Assembly: GCA_025765615.1 (NCBI GenBank)
Contig: JAIVFJ010000053.1
Location: forward strand, 122,501 to 186,500
DNA from: Zopfochytrium polystomum
Lineage: Eukaryota; Chytridiomycota; Chytridiomycetes; Chytridiales; Chytridiaceae
Length of the DNA: 64,000 nucleotides
Direction of reading: 5' to 3'
Numbering within the stretch: the stretch's first letter is position 1; every line of letters starts with the position of its first letter. This document shows positions 12,501 to 23,164 of this stretch, piece after piece. The notes under the pieces are model-generated. The model was not told the origin of the DNA. It saw only the letters and a list, made by a program, of their open reading frames with translations, and ran no database searches. A program made the position numbers and the translations under genes.

Positions 12501-12641
12501 GGGCATCGGGATGGTTTTAGATTGCGGGCGCGGGGTGAGGGAGCCTCGGCTTGGGGGGGACGAGGAGGATGGAGGCGAGGATGACGGCGGATGGGACGAG
12601 GTGGGGAGCTGCTGGCTGGCGTTGTATGCGGGACCGTCCAT
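9583..12641 (-). CDS. TPX2-like microtubule and spindle assembly factor
   Basis: TPX2 proteins nucleate spindle microtubules and activate Aurora A kinase. Eight exons: 12641-12126, 12020-11307, 11257-11051, 10985-10903, 10848-10767, 10716-10384, 10325-10002 and 9954-9583. All phases agree and the product is 876 residues. Diagnostic pieces in order: YEFSAPRFHNF near residue 121 (Aurora-binding type), LTVPKPFNFHS, RVKTFEAKTPERFKRKP, LTHPKSPRLITKHRKKH, PFKAKPLDKKILEAP, the block HHIVLPEEVKLPGDTIRERK, QFQARPLRDPNYIDPLPE, and the final EMERIRNLRQEQVHQAQPIR with LTEPESPML. The third intron (11050-10986) and the 50-bp intron 10766-10717 were chosen because only they restore these motifs. Residues between about 170 and 400 are Ser-rich and disordered. 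The identity is clear; a few splice sites (for example gtgacg at 10001) are weak. Confidence 0.88.
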
Positions 12642-12977
12642 GATTGAAGGCTATGGTGTGGTGCAACGAGAAAAATAAAGTGGACGCGGTCGGTCGTGGG
12701 CAGCAAACGACGACAGCAACAGCCCTGCAGTGTGCAAGGCGTGGGGGCTGCTCGCCTGTCCCTTCTCGCACGCGGCTCGGTTTGCGATGTCCGCAGGCGC
12801 TTTTTTTGGGTTCGGTGCGACTGCTTTGCCACTTCGCCGGACGCCAATCGGGGCTTCAAATTTTGACTCCGAAAAATAATGAACGTAAAAAAAAAATTCA
12901 GAAAAAAAACCAGTCTTGAGCAGATATAGAAACAATTCATCTTCGTGACAAAGCTCCTCCGCATCATTGTCAGCACC
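12642..12977. promoter_or_regulatory. TPX2 upstream region
   Basis: The 336 bp between the TPX2 start and the end of the next minus-strand gene. It contains A-rich stretches (12888-12910) that may serve as the 3' end of the PPAT transcript and the promoter of TPX2. No clear TATA box was recognised. Confidence 0.4.
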
Positions 12978-14451
12978 CTAAGCAGCATTCCTTTCGGCCA
13001 GAAGCTGCCTTATCCCACTCGAACTGATTTTGAGCCCCATGTCTTGCGTGGCGGTGACTCGAGAGTTCGCGGCAATCACGTCGACGACATAAATGTCCAG
13101 CTCGTTGAGTCCGTTTTCCTTTCTCAGCTTGTTGACTGTCCAAAACGATGCATGAAGAGAAGAACGACTGGTGAGAACGAATCACGGAACAAAAGGCTAC
13201 ACTCAAATTCACAACTGAGTGCGCGCTCACAAACAAACACGCTGCACCGCACAACGCAGGATGGATGAAAAACTTACCGGCAAAACAGCCCTTTTCTGTT
13301 TCACCAGAGCCGACGATAGCCTGAATATTTGGGTCGTCTCTCGTTGGACCAAAGTCGTCAACTATAGGCACAACATCAAGGACGAGGTCCGCTCGAACGG
13401 TTCTCAGGAAATCCGCAGCGGCCGCAAGGCGAGCTGCGATCGGCTCCATGTATTGGTGGTGTGCTTTCCGTTGGAGCCTTGATGGGTCCACGAAATTGGG
13501 ATAGTGTTGTGAGGTACATAGCAAAAAAAAAAGTAAATGGGGCGCACTGGAGCGGGTGCACACGAAAGACCAAATCAGCACGCACTTACCGACGACGCCG
13601 CAAATAATGCGGCGTCCGGCCAGCCACGCCGCGACAGTCAGCAGAATCTTGTGGCCGCTGTGCAGGTGATCAAATGTCCCGCCAAGGGCGACAGTGTCGT
13701 AGAACCGACCCAGCGTGGGCGGCGCGGACGGGTCCACGGGAAAGAATCGCGAGTCGGACGGCGCGGTGGCATCCAATGGATGGCCATCTGCAGAAGCGCC
13801 ATCCGTCCAAGAAGGCACTTCCAGGGCTTGAACGCGGAACGGCGGCATCCCCGCCCTCGTTCTACGTTCATTCAGAGCAGCAGCAAGCTGCGCCGCGGCG
13901 TCTGGCGCGCTCTCGGCGTCGTCGGCGACGTGCGGCGGCACGAGCAGAACCGGGTTGCCGTCCGATCGGCCATCGTCGTTGTCCTCGCGCGCTGCTTCGG
14001 CTTCGATCGGGGCCACCCACGGGTCGTAACCGCACCACGCCTCGAACACGACCCTGACATCGAGAAGGGGCTGCCCCGCACGCACGGCGGCGCTCGTTGC
14101 GGCAAGGTACAGGTCTGAGGCGGCGGCGTGCACGGACGCCCAAGAGGCGGCTCGGGACGGTTGGGATTGCTGTGGTGGCGGCTGTGGCGTCGGCGGCGTC
14201 GCGTCGGTGGTGGAAGGGGCCGCCAATACGAGCGTGAGGACGGCATCGCCCGACGCGGTGGCGGCGGCAGCTGCAGCAGCAGCAGCAGCAGCGATTCGAC
14301 GAGCGTGGACGGGGAGGATGAGGAGGTCGCCTCGTCCGCTCGTTGCGGCAGCCGCGGCGGCCTCGACGGGTGGCGGCGGCGGCGGTCGCGGCGGCGTCGG
14401 CGGCAGCAGCGGCACGTAGTAGTAGTGGTGGCGGCCACTGGCGCTCATCAT
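12978..14451 (-). CDS. phosphopantetheine adenylyltransferase (CoA synthesis, eukaryotic type)
   Basis: Catalyses 4'-phosphopantetheine plus ATP to dephospho-CoA, the fourth step of CoA synthesis. Exons about 14451-13590, 13490-13278 and 13135-12978. The N-terminal 200 residues are Ala/Pro-rich with a divergent region. The nucleotidyltransferase domain starts at YDTVALGGTFDHLHSGHK, which contains the (T/H)xGH ATP-binding motif. It continues through QYMEPIAARL, VVPIVDDFGPTRDDP and the closing GLKISSSGIRQLLAERN, equivalent to the ISSTxxR motif. Intron 2 fits phase 1 (gtaagt to gacag). Intron 1 is a problem: the donor gtaagt at 13589 is good, but no AG in the right phase precedes codon VDPSRL. 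The whole gene is also open in one frame, so intron retention is possible. There is no fused dephospho-CoA kinase domain in this window. Confidence 0.8.
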
Positions 14452-14685
14452 TTATTGCTTGGGTTTGGGTTTGGGTTTGGGGATTGGTTTGGTTCGGAGT
14501 TGCCCCTGACAAGTCGTCCCGTCTGGCGGCCAATCCCGCAATCCCGCACTTTCTGCGCCCCTTCCCGCAACCAGCCCAATAAACCCGTCTCATCCGGCAT
14601 CGCTTATCTCGCTCACCCACTCACCCACTTCCTCACTCCCTCATTCGCTCGACTCGCTCCCTCACTCGCTCCACCCTCCTCCGAT
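14452..14685. promoter_or_regulatory. bidirectional promoter between PPAT and RidA-like gene
   Basis: 234 bp separate the divergent start codons. It contains a GGGTTT-type tandem (14461-14480) and a run of CTCACTC-type repeats (14610-14670) just before the plus-strand ATG. No TATA box is obvious. Confidence 0.5.
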
Positions 14686-15466
14686 ATGGCCGCATCCTCA
14701 CCCTCCGTCAACGGCGAGAGCTTCCTCCTCGCGGACCGCGCCGGCGGCCTCGCAAACTACCCGCACGCCCGCAGGGCCGGCGGCATGATCTTCGTGTCGG
14801 GCATCTCGTCGCGACGGCCCGACAACACGTGGGAAGGTGCGGTGCAGTGTTCCGTGCGTTGTTCTTTCTTTTTCTTTGTTGCTAACAACCCACCCTCATC
14901 CGCCAACCATCTTTCCGTCTCGCGTCGGCCTGTTCAAAATAACATACTCCTTCAGGCGTACGTATCAGAAAGCTCTCTTTCATTTCTCCGCGTTCGCCAC
15001 AGTGTTTCTTACGTCGCTATTCCACACCGCATGATCCCACTCCAGGTCAAGGAGAACCCAGACGGAACCTGGGAACTCGATATCGCCGCGCAAACACGGG
15101 CCGTTATCCAAAAGTAAGGGAATGCGGCACCGCCGTCTCACAGTCACTGTATAATGCCGTTTCCAAAGCATCGAAGCCATCTTGAAAGCCGCCGGGGCCG
15201 GTCTCGAGCACCTCGTCGACCTCACCGTCTTCCTGGTGGACATGAAGGACTATGCAAAATTCAACGAGGTGTACAACACGTTCTTCCCGGAGCCGACACG
15301 CGGTAAGAACATCAAACAGATACTCTATTCTGCGTGATGAACAGAGCGCTGAAGACGCTGTTCACAAACACACTAAGGCCCGACAAGAACGACCGTGGCG
15401 GTTAAGCAGCTCCCAAATCCAAGACTGTTGATTGAAATCAAGGCTGTTGCTCTTGCGCCAAACTGA
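14686..15466 (+). CDS. RidA/YjgF-family protein, probable 2-aminomuconate deaminase
   Basis: Four exons, 14686-14841, 15046-15113, 15169-15302 and 15378-15466, give 148 residues, the usual size for the family. Core motifs: MIFVSGISSRRPDN, the helix AQTRAVIQNIEAILKAAG, LVDLTVFLVDMKDY, FNEVYNTFFPEPTRPTRTTVAVKQLP (split by the last intron) and IEIKAVALAPN at the end. The Arg of PTRTTV is the conserved substrate-carboxylate-binding residue of RidA proteins. SRRPDNT and a short DGTWELDI strand are typical of the branch that includes 2-aminomuconate deaminases. The neighbouring gene is an ALDH8A1-type dehydrogenase, which supports that role, but generic imine deaminase activity is the safer minimum. 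An AATAAA lies at 15477. Confidence 0.8.
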
Positions 15467-15761
15467 AAGACGTGCAAATAAAAAGGGTCGTTCATTATTA
15501 GCACTGCTTATGAACTTTCGTCCAAACACTGAGAGTCAAGGTGTCATGGGCTGAGTGGACTGGGAGCATGTGGACGTGACGACGACACCCCCCAAAATAC
15601 TTTCAAGGATATTGTCATTTGCGTCGGTCCTCCGGTTCATCTTTTTTTGGCTGTTCGCCCACACCCAACAAAATATAGAAGAAGCAGGAAAATGATAGAA
15701 AGTGGAAGGTCAAAATACAGATTGCAGGTCGGAAGGGCCTCGAAACTTCGCTCCCAGGCTC

Positions 15762-16295
15762 TTAGAGTGCAATGCAAATGGTCTTCTCGTCGCAGAAAAA
15801 GTCAAACGAGTACGGTGCGCCCTCGCGGCCCAACCCGCTAGCCTTGACACCGCCGAATGGCATGTTAAGGTCGCGGACCATCCAGCAGTTGACCTGTTGT
15901 TATTGTTTGTTGAAGAATGAGTGTTTCGATTTAAATGTGAAAACATCAGAGGAGGGCAGTGGAGGTCGGTTGGACATACCCAAATTGTACCCGTCTGGAC
16001 TTTGGCTGCAAAGCGATGTGCCCGTCGAAGATTTTCTGTCCAAACGGATCCTGCAAGGCCGTACTTTGTGCCGTTGAAATATTCCAGGACCTGCGCGTCG
16101 TTCACTCTCAAGTCAGACCAGTTTTTGATAAATCAGCCCCCTTCTCACTCGCACCTCTTCTTCTGTTGTGAACGGCGTCACCGTCACGACCGGTCCGAAA
16201 ATCTCCTCTTGCACCACTCTGTCGCTCGCCTTCAGCCTGCACAAGACATTGGGTCAGACATGCGTCTGCGAAGCGCGAAACGGTGTCTCGCGACC

Positions 16296-16329
<34 letters not shown>

Positions 16330-18278
16330 ACCCCGTGATAACTGTCGGCCGCATAAAGTAGCCGCCCTCTCCGCCTTTCACATCGGTCACACGCACGCCG
16401 CCCGCCGCAATCGTTCCGCCCTCCTGCTTGGCGAGCTCGACATACGACATGACCTTGTCCATGTGCGGCGCGCTGACGAGCGCACCGAGCTGTGTGGACG
16501 GGTGCGCCGGATCGCCGACGACGAGGCTGTCCGCGCGCTTGCATAGTTCAGCGACGAAACGATCATAGATGGGAGCTTCGACAAAGATTCGCGATCTTTT
16601 TGGAATTTGAGAGACAAGAGAAGAGGGGGTATGAGACAGATTGAAGAAGTGAATCTCTTTCTTTCCCATGGACAGTTTCAAAGTAGCACAGTGGCAACTT
16701 TACTTCAAATCATGCATGCGTTTGTGGAAGCTTACCCGCAAAGGCAAATCTCCCCTTGGTTCCTGAAGCTGGACAGAACGCTAGTCTCAATTGCCTTATC
16801 AAAGTCGGCGTCGGCAAACACCACGTTGGCGTTCTTCCCACCCAATTCCAGCGACATTTTCTTAAACAGCGGTGCACAATTCCGATAGATAATCTCGCCA
16901 GTCGCCGTTCCTGGACAAAAAAAAGAACAGTTTGGTGAGACTGTGTTGAAGTAAATTCCTCGGAGAATCACCTCCTGTGAAAGATATCAGGGGAACTTTG
17001 GGGTGAGATACAAGAGCCGATCCAGCCTTTGGTCCGGTTCCAAACACGACGTTGATGACACCGGCCGGAAGCCCTGCCTCATTTAGAAGAGAACACAGTT
17101 TCCACGCTGTGACACTTGTGAATTCGGACGGCTTCAGCACACAAGTGCAGCCCGCTGGGAAATTGCTACATCAGTCAACGCCGCGTCTCGGCTGAACAAG
17201 CCGTTACCTGCAATCGCAGGTGCCAGCTTCCAGGTTGCCAAATACAAGGGAAGGTTCCTTCAAGCGCGGTCAGCGAATGGGCGAAATGAAGAGTCTCAAA
17301 GAATACCATGGTGAAATGAGGCCAGCCTTGTTTGGACGAAGGCGGAGAGGAATTATCAGCCTTCATTCGATAAGGAGTTTTTAGCGTATACTCACTACCC
17401 CGACAGGGACCTTCTGGGTGTAGTTGATGGCAACATGATCGAGCTCGGTCTTTTTCTCCTCCATGTGAAGGATGTAAGTGGCAAAGAAGCGGAAGTTGTG
17501 GATTGCGCGGGGAATGTCGACTTGCCGGGCGAGGCTGACGGGCTTGCCTGAAAAGAAATTGTAATTTAGCTGAGCCACCAACACAAACGCCCAATCGTGC
17601 ACGGGGGCAAGAACGTGAGCGGTGCAGCTTCTCTCTCTGCGAGTGCACGCATCCAGGCATGTGCATTGCATTACTTATCTGCGCGGGCAGATCAAACCGC
17701 GCACGTTAACCACTGCATATGCACTCGGCTTTGACTTCGCGACATGCTCGCGCTTGCGCCATGCAATGCACAGGACGCACACACACACACACACACACAC
17801 ACATGCACGCACACGATCGAGCAAGACAGGTCAGGTTTCGCAAAACGCACCTTGGTCCTGGGACTCGGCAACGGCAAACTCTTCGAGCCGGTCCTCCAGC
17901 AGCTGGGCGATCTTGAGCATGACGGCGGAGCGGTGAGCGCGCGTTGTGGAGGACCAGGCGGGGAAGGCCTTTGCGGCGGCGTCGACGGCGGCATCGATGT
18001 CGGCGGCGTCCGAGTCGGGCACGCGGGCGTAGACCTCTCCGGTGGCCGGGTTGGGCGAGTCGAAGTAGCCGGTGGACGGGTTCGCCGTCGGGACGAATGC
18101 GCCGCCTGTTGTCGATATATATGTGGGGTTGACGGGCGAGAGTTGCGAAAGTGTTAGTCTAGCACACACTGCGAGCGAGAAACTTCATCTCGGGGAAGGT
18201 CGCGAGGACGGAAAAGACCGCCCACGACGGCGGCGAGGACGCACCGATAAAGTTCTGAAGGATTAGAGGAGGAGCCAT
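15762..18278 (-). CDS. 2-aminomuconic semialdehyde dehydrogenase (ALDH8A1 type)
   Basis: NAD-dependent oxidation of 2-aminomuconic semialdehyde to 2-aminomuconate in the kynurenine pathway; cytosolic. Eleven exons: 18278-18245, 18105-17851, 17547-17396, 17326-17307, 17257-17208, 17154-16972, 16910-16736, 16595-16332, 16236-16155, 16090-15980 and 15893-15762. All phases agree and the product is 485 residues, very close to animal ALDH8A1. Landmarks: GLISPWNLPLYLATWK, CVLKPSEFTSVTAWKLC, the NAD-binding SFTGGTATGE, the general-base region MSLELGGKN, the catalytic-Cys region NQGEICLCGSRIFVEAP, YFMRPTVITG, EEIFGPVVTV and FGGVKASGLGREGAPYSFDF. NQGEICLC and the closing DFF are what separate this branch from betaine aldehyde dehydrogenases. 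The fourth exon is only 20 nt. The gene converges on the RidA-like gene with about 295 bp between stops. Confidence 0.92.
16296..16326. repeat. poly-A tract in an ALDH intron
   Basis: About 30 A on the plus strand (a T tract in the transcript) in the intron between the exons ending at 16332 and starting at 16236. As a polypyrimidine run it lies between donor and acceptor and may assist splicing. Confidence 0.9.
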
Positions 18279-18482
18279 TTTTCGATTCTTTTTTTTTTTT
18301 TTTTTTTTTTTTTTTTGGTTTTCTTCTCGTTTCTTTTGTTCTGTATTTTTTTTTTACTTTTTTATTTTTTGGTGCCGATCGAAGCCGACAGCGCGGAGTC
18401 CGCACTTTTTTTTTTTTTTGCGGGTTTCCATTTTTGCAGAACGACCACCCTCCCACGTCAACACACGCAGGTGAATAGGTGA
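18279..18482. promoter_or_regulatory. bidirectional promoter between ALDH8A1-type gene and PIG-T gene
   Basis: 204 bp between divergent start codons, rich in poly-T tracts (18290-18317, 18346-18357, 18405-18419). Nucleosome-excluding T tracts are typical of compact fungal promoters. Confidence 0.5.
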
Positions 18483-20983
18483 ATGGGGCCGTCTTGTGCC
18501 ACGACGGCGGCGCCTCCGCTGCTGCCGCAACAGCAGCGTGATGTGCCTCGCTCTTCGTCTCCACCACGACCGCGACGACGTCTTCGCGATCCACCTTCTT
18601 CCGTGTTGCTGCCGCTGCCCCCTTCACCACCTTCACGGGTCTCCAATAATCACGATCGCTCGCTCAAGCTCTCCTCCGCTGCAACAGCACTCCTCCTGTT
18701 TCGTGTTTTCGTCGCCTTTTGGGCGATCGCTGTTGCTGCGCCGCTACGCGCCTTTGCCTCATCGTCGTCGTCGTCATCGTCCGTATCGATGCAGTCGCCG
18801 TTGGGTCCACCGTCAGACGAGATGCTGACGGAGTCCCTACGATTCGAACAGTTCAACGATGGCAAGGTGCTCGCGCTGTTCAACTTTTCGCGTTCGTTCG
18901 CTGGTCGATCTGTCGACGCGTTCCAAGGTTAGCCGCCTGACCGCGACCGCATTGCGTTGTTTGGCACTTGCGCAGTCGAATGCTTACCACTGTTACGCAC
19001 GGTTACTCATCTGCTTGATTCTCATCCTCATTGCTGCAGAAAGCCATTACTCATTATTCCCCAAAACGCTCGGCGAAACGCTTCAGACCTTTGGAGTCGT
19101 TGAGATGCACTTGACATTCACGCAGGGCCGCTGGAACCACGAGCACTGGGGCTACTCACCGATAGCCGCCGCTCCTGGCGTCCAGCTGTGGTCATGGTTC
19201 AACGCGTCAGAGTAAGCACATGGTTTTGCCACTGCGCGCTCGCTATTTCTCGCTTTGACTCTTCCTTCGGCCCAGCATCGACACTAAATGGAAGAGCCTC
19301 ACAAACGCTCTGGCCGGCTCTTTCTGCGCGTCTCTCAACTTTATAGACCAGTCTCTTACTGCCGAACCGCGCATCTCGCTGAGTCCAGAGGGCCACTTCC
19401 CGAGCCAGAACCGGTCTTTCAGCACTGACAGCCCCAGCGGCTTCCAGCTGCGCGCGGGCTCCCTGCCGCGCGAAATCACCTGCACGGAAAACCTCACGCC
19501 GTGGACAAAGCTGCTGCCGTGCCGGACCCACGCTGGCATCGCCACCTTGTTCAACGCGTACAAGCTGTACGACACAGACTTCCACTCTATGAGCGTTCAC
19601 GTCGTGCCGAAGTGCGCCGATCCTTCCTGCACGAAACGAGAGCTGTCCCTCGTCCAGACGCTGGCGGTCGTTTTCGACCCCATTCGCATGAGCGCGAGCA
19701 GGACGGACGACTGGTCGCTCGATTTTCTGTTTAACCGCCAACTGACGGGTGCCTGCCCGTTGGCCCAGAAGACTTTTGTCGAAGTGGTTGTGCCGTCCTC
19801 CGAGGGTCTGTCGATTCAGCCGACGCCAGCGCGAGTGGGGCAGACAACAAACGGTCGTTATAGGGCGGAATTCGATTTACCATTGGGTGAGTGATGTTTG
19901 ACGATGGTTCTTTTGGGAAGCTTGATAAAGTCTGACTGCCGAATTCTTCAAGGAGAGGCGATGAATATTGCGATTCAGCGAACCAATCCGTACCCTTCGA
20001 ATGGTAACAAAAGCTGCAGCTTTTGTCTCCAATTTGGTCATCTAACTGTTTGGCAGTAATTGACCGGTCCATCTCACCGATCCGAGTCCATCGCTATTTG
20101 ACTGGTAACGCAGCAGCGCGATTTTGGTCTTTGCCTCTCTCTCACAACGAAAAAAAAAAAAAAAAAAAAAATGCACGCAGGGTACGGACGCGAACGCGGC
20201 GGCATCGCCGTCAACATCTACAACTACGGCCCGGACCCCGTCCGCGTCGCCTACCTGGAGTCCATCCCATGGTTCCTGAGAATCTACCTGCACACCCTGA
20301 CCGTCGACTCCAAGCCGCTGCTGGCCGCCTCCTCGACCGACCGCCCCGGATCGCCGCCGCTCAACGAGTCGGCGGTGTCGGTGCTGGGGATGGAGTACCA
20401 GCCGGCCATCGACCGCGTGCGGCCGACGGTGATGGAGATGACGATGCGGATCCCGGCGCTGTCGCTCACGTCTCTGGCGTTTGACTTTGACCGTGCGTTT
20501 ATCAAGTACACGGAGCACCCGCCCGACGCGAATAGGGGATTCGATATCGGGTGAGGGGCGGTAGTTTGAGAATCTTCTGTTCGTGCAGTTTGTCATTCCG
20601 CTGCTATTTCTTACTTTGCCCCACCTAAACCCCCCCCCCCCCCCTTACGGCTTTCCAGCCCGGGCCTCCTAACCGTCCTCGACGCCGGCGCAACCAGCGT
20701 GGCCGCCTTTGCGGGGTACCAACACCACCATCCGCGGATTTGGACCGAGACGCTGCTGATTGCGCTGCCGACGCCCGACTTTAGCATGCCGTACAACGTG
20801 ATCACGATGACGTGCACGATCATGGCGCTGTTTTTCGGGTCTTTTTTCAACCTGCTCAGTCGCGAGTTTGTGGCCGTCGAGGTCGCCGCGGACGGGGACA
20901 AGGCGCCTGGAGCAAAGGGTTGGAGGGGTTGGTTGGCCGCGCGGTTTTCGAGAAGGACGACGACGAAGAAGAAGCAGGAGTGA
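18483..20983 (+). CDS. PIG-T / Gpi16 subunit of GPI transamidase
   Basis: A structural subunit of the ER GPI transamidase that attaches GPI anchors to proteins. Six exons: 18483-18927, 19040-19211, 19276-19886, 19953-20003, 20181-20550 and 20659-20983; phases agree, 657 residues. A hydrophobic segment ([19 protein letters not shown]) after a long Ser/Pro-rich leader looks like a signal peptide or anchor. The next ATG downstream (18790) would lose it, so I keep 18483. Family motifs: [49 protein letters not shown], and the C-terminal membrane span [19 protein letters not shown] followed by a basic tail. The acceptors of the last two introns are preceded by a long A tract (20151-20171) and a C tract (20631-20644). 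An AATAAA lies near 21056. Confidence 0.9.
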
Positions 20984-21202
20984 AAGCGGCTTTGCTGTGC
21001 CTCCGCGTCGCCGTTTCGGGGTGGTTGCCTTTTGTGTTGGTCGTGTTTTCCCCTCAAATAAAACGGTCACCATATATTTGACAAGCATCACTGCATGGAA
21101 CGATGAGTGAAAAAAAAGAAAAAAAAAAAAAAAAAAAAAAGATTGGTGGAACAGTGATGTCTTGGGAAGTGCCGCTTTCCCATGTGTCAAAAAAAAGCGC
21201 TC

Positions 21203-23164
21203 TCAGATCTTGAGCTTCTTTTGCGGCGCTCCACCCAGAGTTCCCGTGAGAATGGCCGGCGGCGGTTCGACCTTGTCGCGGAGCAAGGAGGCGGCCGAGC
21301 TGCGGCTCAGCTGCTCGAGCACGGCGCTGGCGAAAAGCGGGTTAAGTGGCGGGCGATTCTTCAGAAGCGGGTTTTCTTTCCGCACAAAATCACCCAGTAA
21401 AATTACAAATTCCCGACAACTCACTCCATGAGGACGAGCGCCGCCATCGATTCGACAATGGGCACTGCGCGGGGCAAGACGCACGGGTCGTGCCGCCCCT
21501 TCGCCTCGAGCGTGCCATCGACGCCGGCGTAGGTTGCGGTGCTCTGCGCAACTCCAATCGTAGCGACGCTCTTGAACCCGACCTTGAAGTAAATATCCTC
21601 GCCGTTCGAAATCCCGCCCTGGACGCCTCCCGAAAAGTTTGTCTGCGTACGCAGTCGGCCCGCGGCGGCGTCGTCGCGGTAAAACGGGTCGTTGTGGACG
21701 TGGCCCGGGATGCGGGTCGCGTTGAGGCCGCTGCCGATTTCAAACGACTTTGTGGCGGGGATGGAGAGCATGGCGTGCGCGAGCTTGGCTTCGAGCTTGT
21801 CGAAGCAGGGCTCGCCGAGGCCGGTCGGGGCGTTGCGGATCACGCACACTACGGTGCCGCCGATCGAGTCTTGGGCATTTTTGGCTGCGAGGATGCGCTG
21901 AGGGGGGGTGGGTGTGGTGATCGTGAAGAGGCAGGGAGGGAGGGAAAGCTTTTGGTTTAGTGACGTGGGGCATCTAAATAGATATAAAAAGCGCCTCACG
22001 TTTCGCATCCGCGCCGCCTGCTCCGGGACGGGGCATCGCACGTCCGACGCGTCCACGTCCTTTCTCGAGACCGAGTGGAGGAAAGCCCACCATTCCTCCC
22101 ACTGCTTGCGCCAGTCCGCCTCCTTCTCGGGATCGTAGTCGGACATGGGCTCCATGTTGACGTGGCCGACGGAGCACACAAAGGCGACAATCTCGATCCC
22201 GTGCGAGAGGCGCAGGTACTTTTCAGCCACCGCAGAGGCGGCGACGCGGCCTGAGAAGGTAGAGTGGAGTTAGCGCGCTTGCGGGCGGGTTCATGGGACA
22301 ACAGGCTGCACGCTAGGATCGGTATGTCCGCCGATCATAGACATCCGACGTTGCGCTCAGATCCGCCTTGCGGCGCAGGAGTCGATCCCCTGATCCCCGT
22401 AACGCACCCAAACTACACTAGCACACGCGACACCCAACGCAAAAAAGAAAAACACACCAATAGTCTCGCGCGCGGAACTCCGGCCGCCACCGCTGGAAGC
22501 CTTGACGCCGTACTTTTCGAGGTAAGTGTAGTCTGCATGGCTGGGGCGCGGGTACAGGTCCATTTCACCGTAATCGTGCGGCCGCTGGTCCTGGTTGTTG
22601 ACGGACATGGCGATGGGAGTTCCGAGGGTGTAGCCCTTTTCGGTTCCGGAGAGGATCGTGACTACGTCCTTTTCGTCGCGCTGGGAGGGTTACGGGGGTT
22701 TCGGGGGTCGTGATCATGAACGCGATCGATCGGGCATTCGATTGTGAGTCAAAAACATTTGATGACACGTTGGGAAAGGCGGGGAGAGAGGGCATCACCA
22801 CCACCACCACCACCACCACCACCACCACCACCACGACCGCGCATGCGACTCACGGGAGTAGTCAGGTCGCTCTGGCCGGGCCGTCTGCGTGAGAGTTGCG
22901 GCTGAACGTCGGCGAGGGCGTCGAGCGGCAGGCCCGGCGGGCAGCCGTCGATGATGACGCCGACGGACTTGCAGTGCGACTCGCCAAAAGTGCTGACGCG
23001 GTACAACCTAGGCGAGCGAGCGAGCGGGGGGGAGAGTTAGCCGTTGCTTGAGAGAGGGGCGATGACGACAATGACGATGCTGATGAAGATTGGGGAAGGC
23101 GGCCCGCCAACAAACCGATCGCCGTGTGATTGGGGCGGTAACCTTACCTTCCGAAGGTGCTCAT
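21203..23164 (-). CDS. chorismate synthase
   Basis: Converts 5-enolpyruvylshikimate-3-phosphate to chorismate, the last common step of the shikimate pathway, using reduced FMN. Exons 23164-23148, 23007-22854, 22680-22458, 22250-22000 and 21897-21425 are phase-consistent. A sixth carries [20 protein letters not shown] to a TGA at 21203. Motifs: [83 protein letters not shown] and [17 protein letters not shown]. Introns 2 and 3 place the conserved Arg-rich flavin/substrate loop next to a (CCA)n tract. The junction into the last exon is unresolved: after ALVLM-E the donor gtgagt (phase 2) meets AG at 21376, one base out of phase with the last ORF. No flavin reductase domain is fused in this window. 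Convergent with PIG-T. Confidence 0.92.
22797..22834. repeat. (CCA)n microsatellite in a chorismate synthase intron
   Basis: Thirteen or so CCA units lie immediately after the donor site of the second intron (22853 downward on the minus strand), reading TGG in the transcript. Confidence 0.9.

Noticed and set aside
13868..14620. 250-codon minus ORF overlapping the PPAT N-terminus in another frame
   Set aside because: Arg-rich shadow of the Ala/Pro-rich coding frame.
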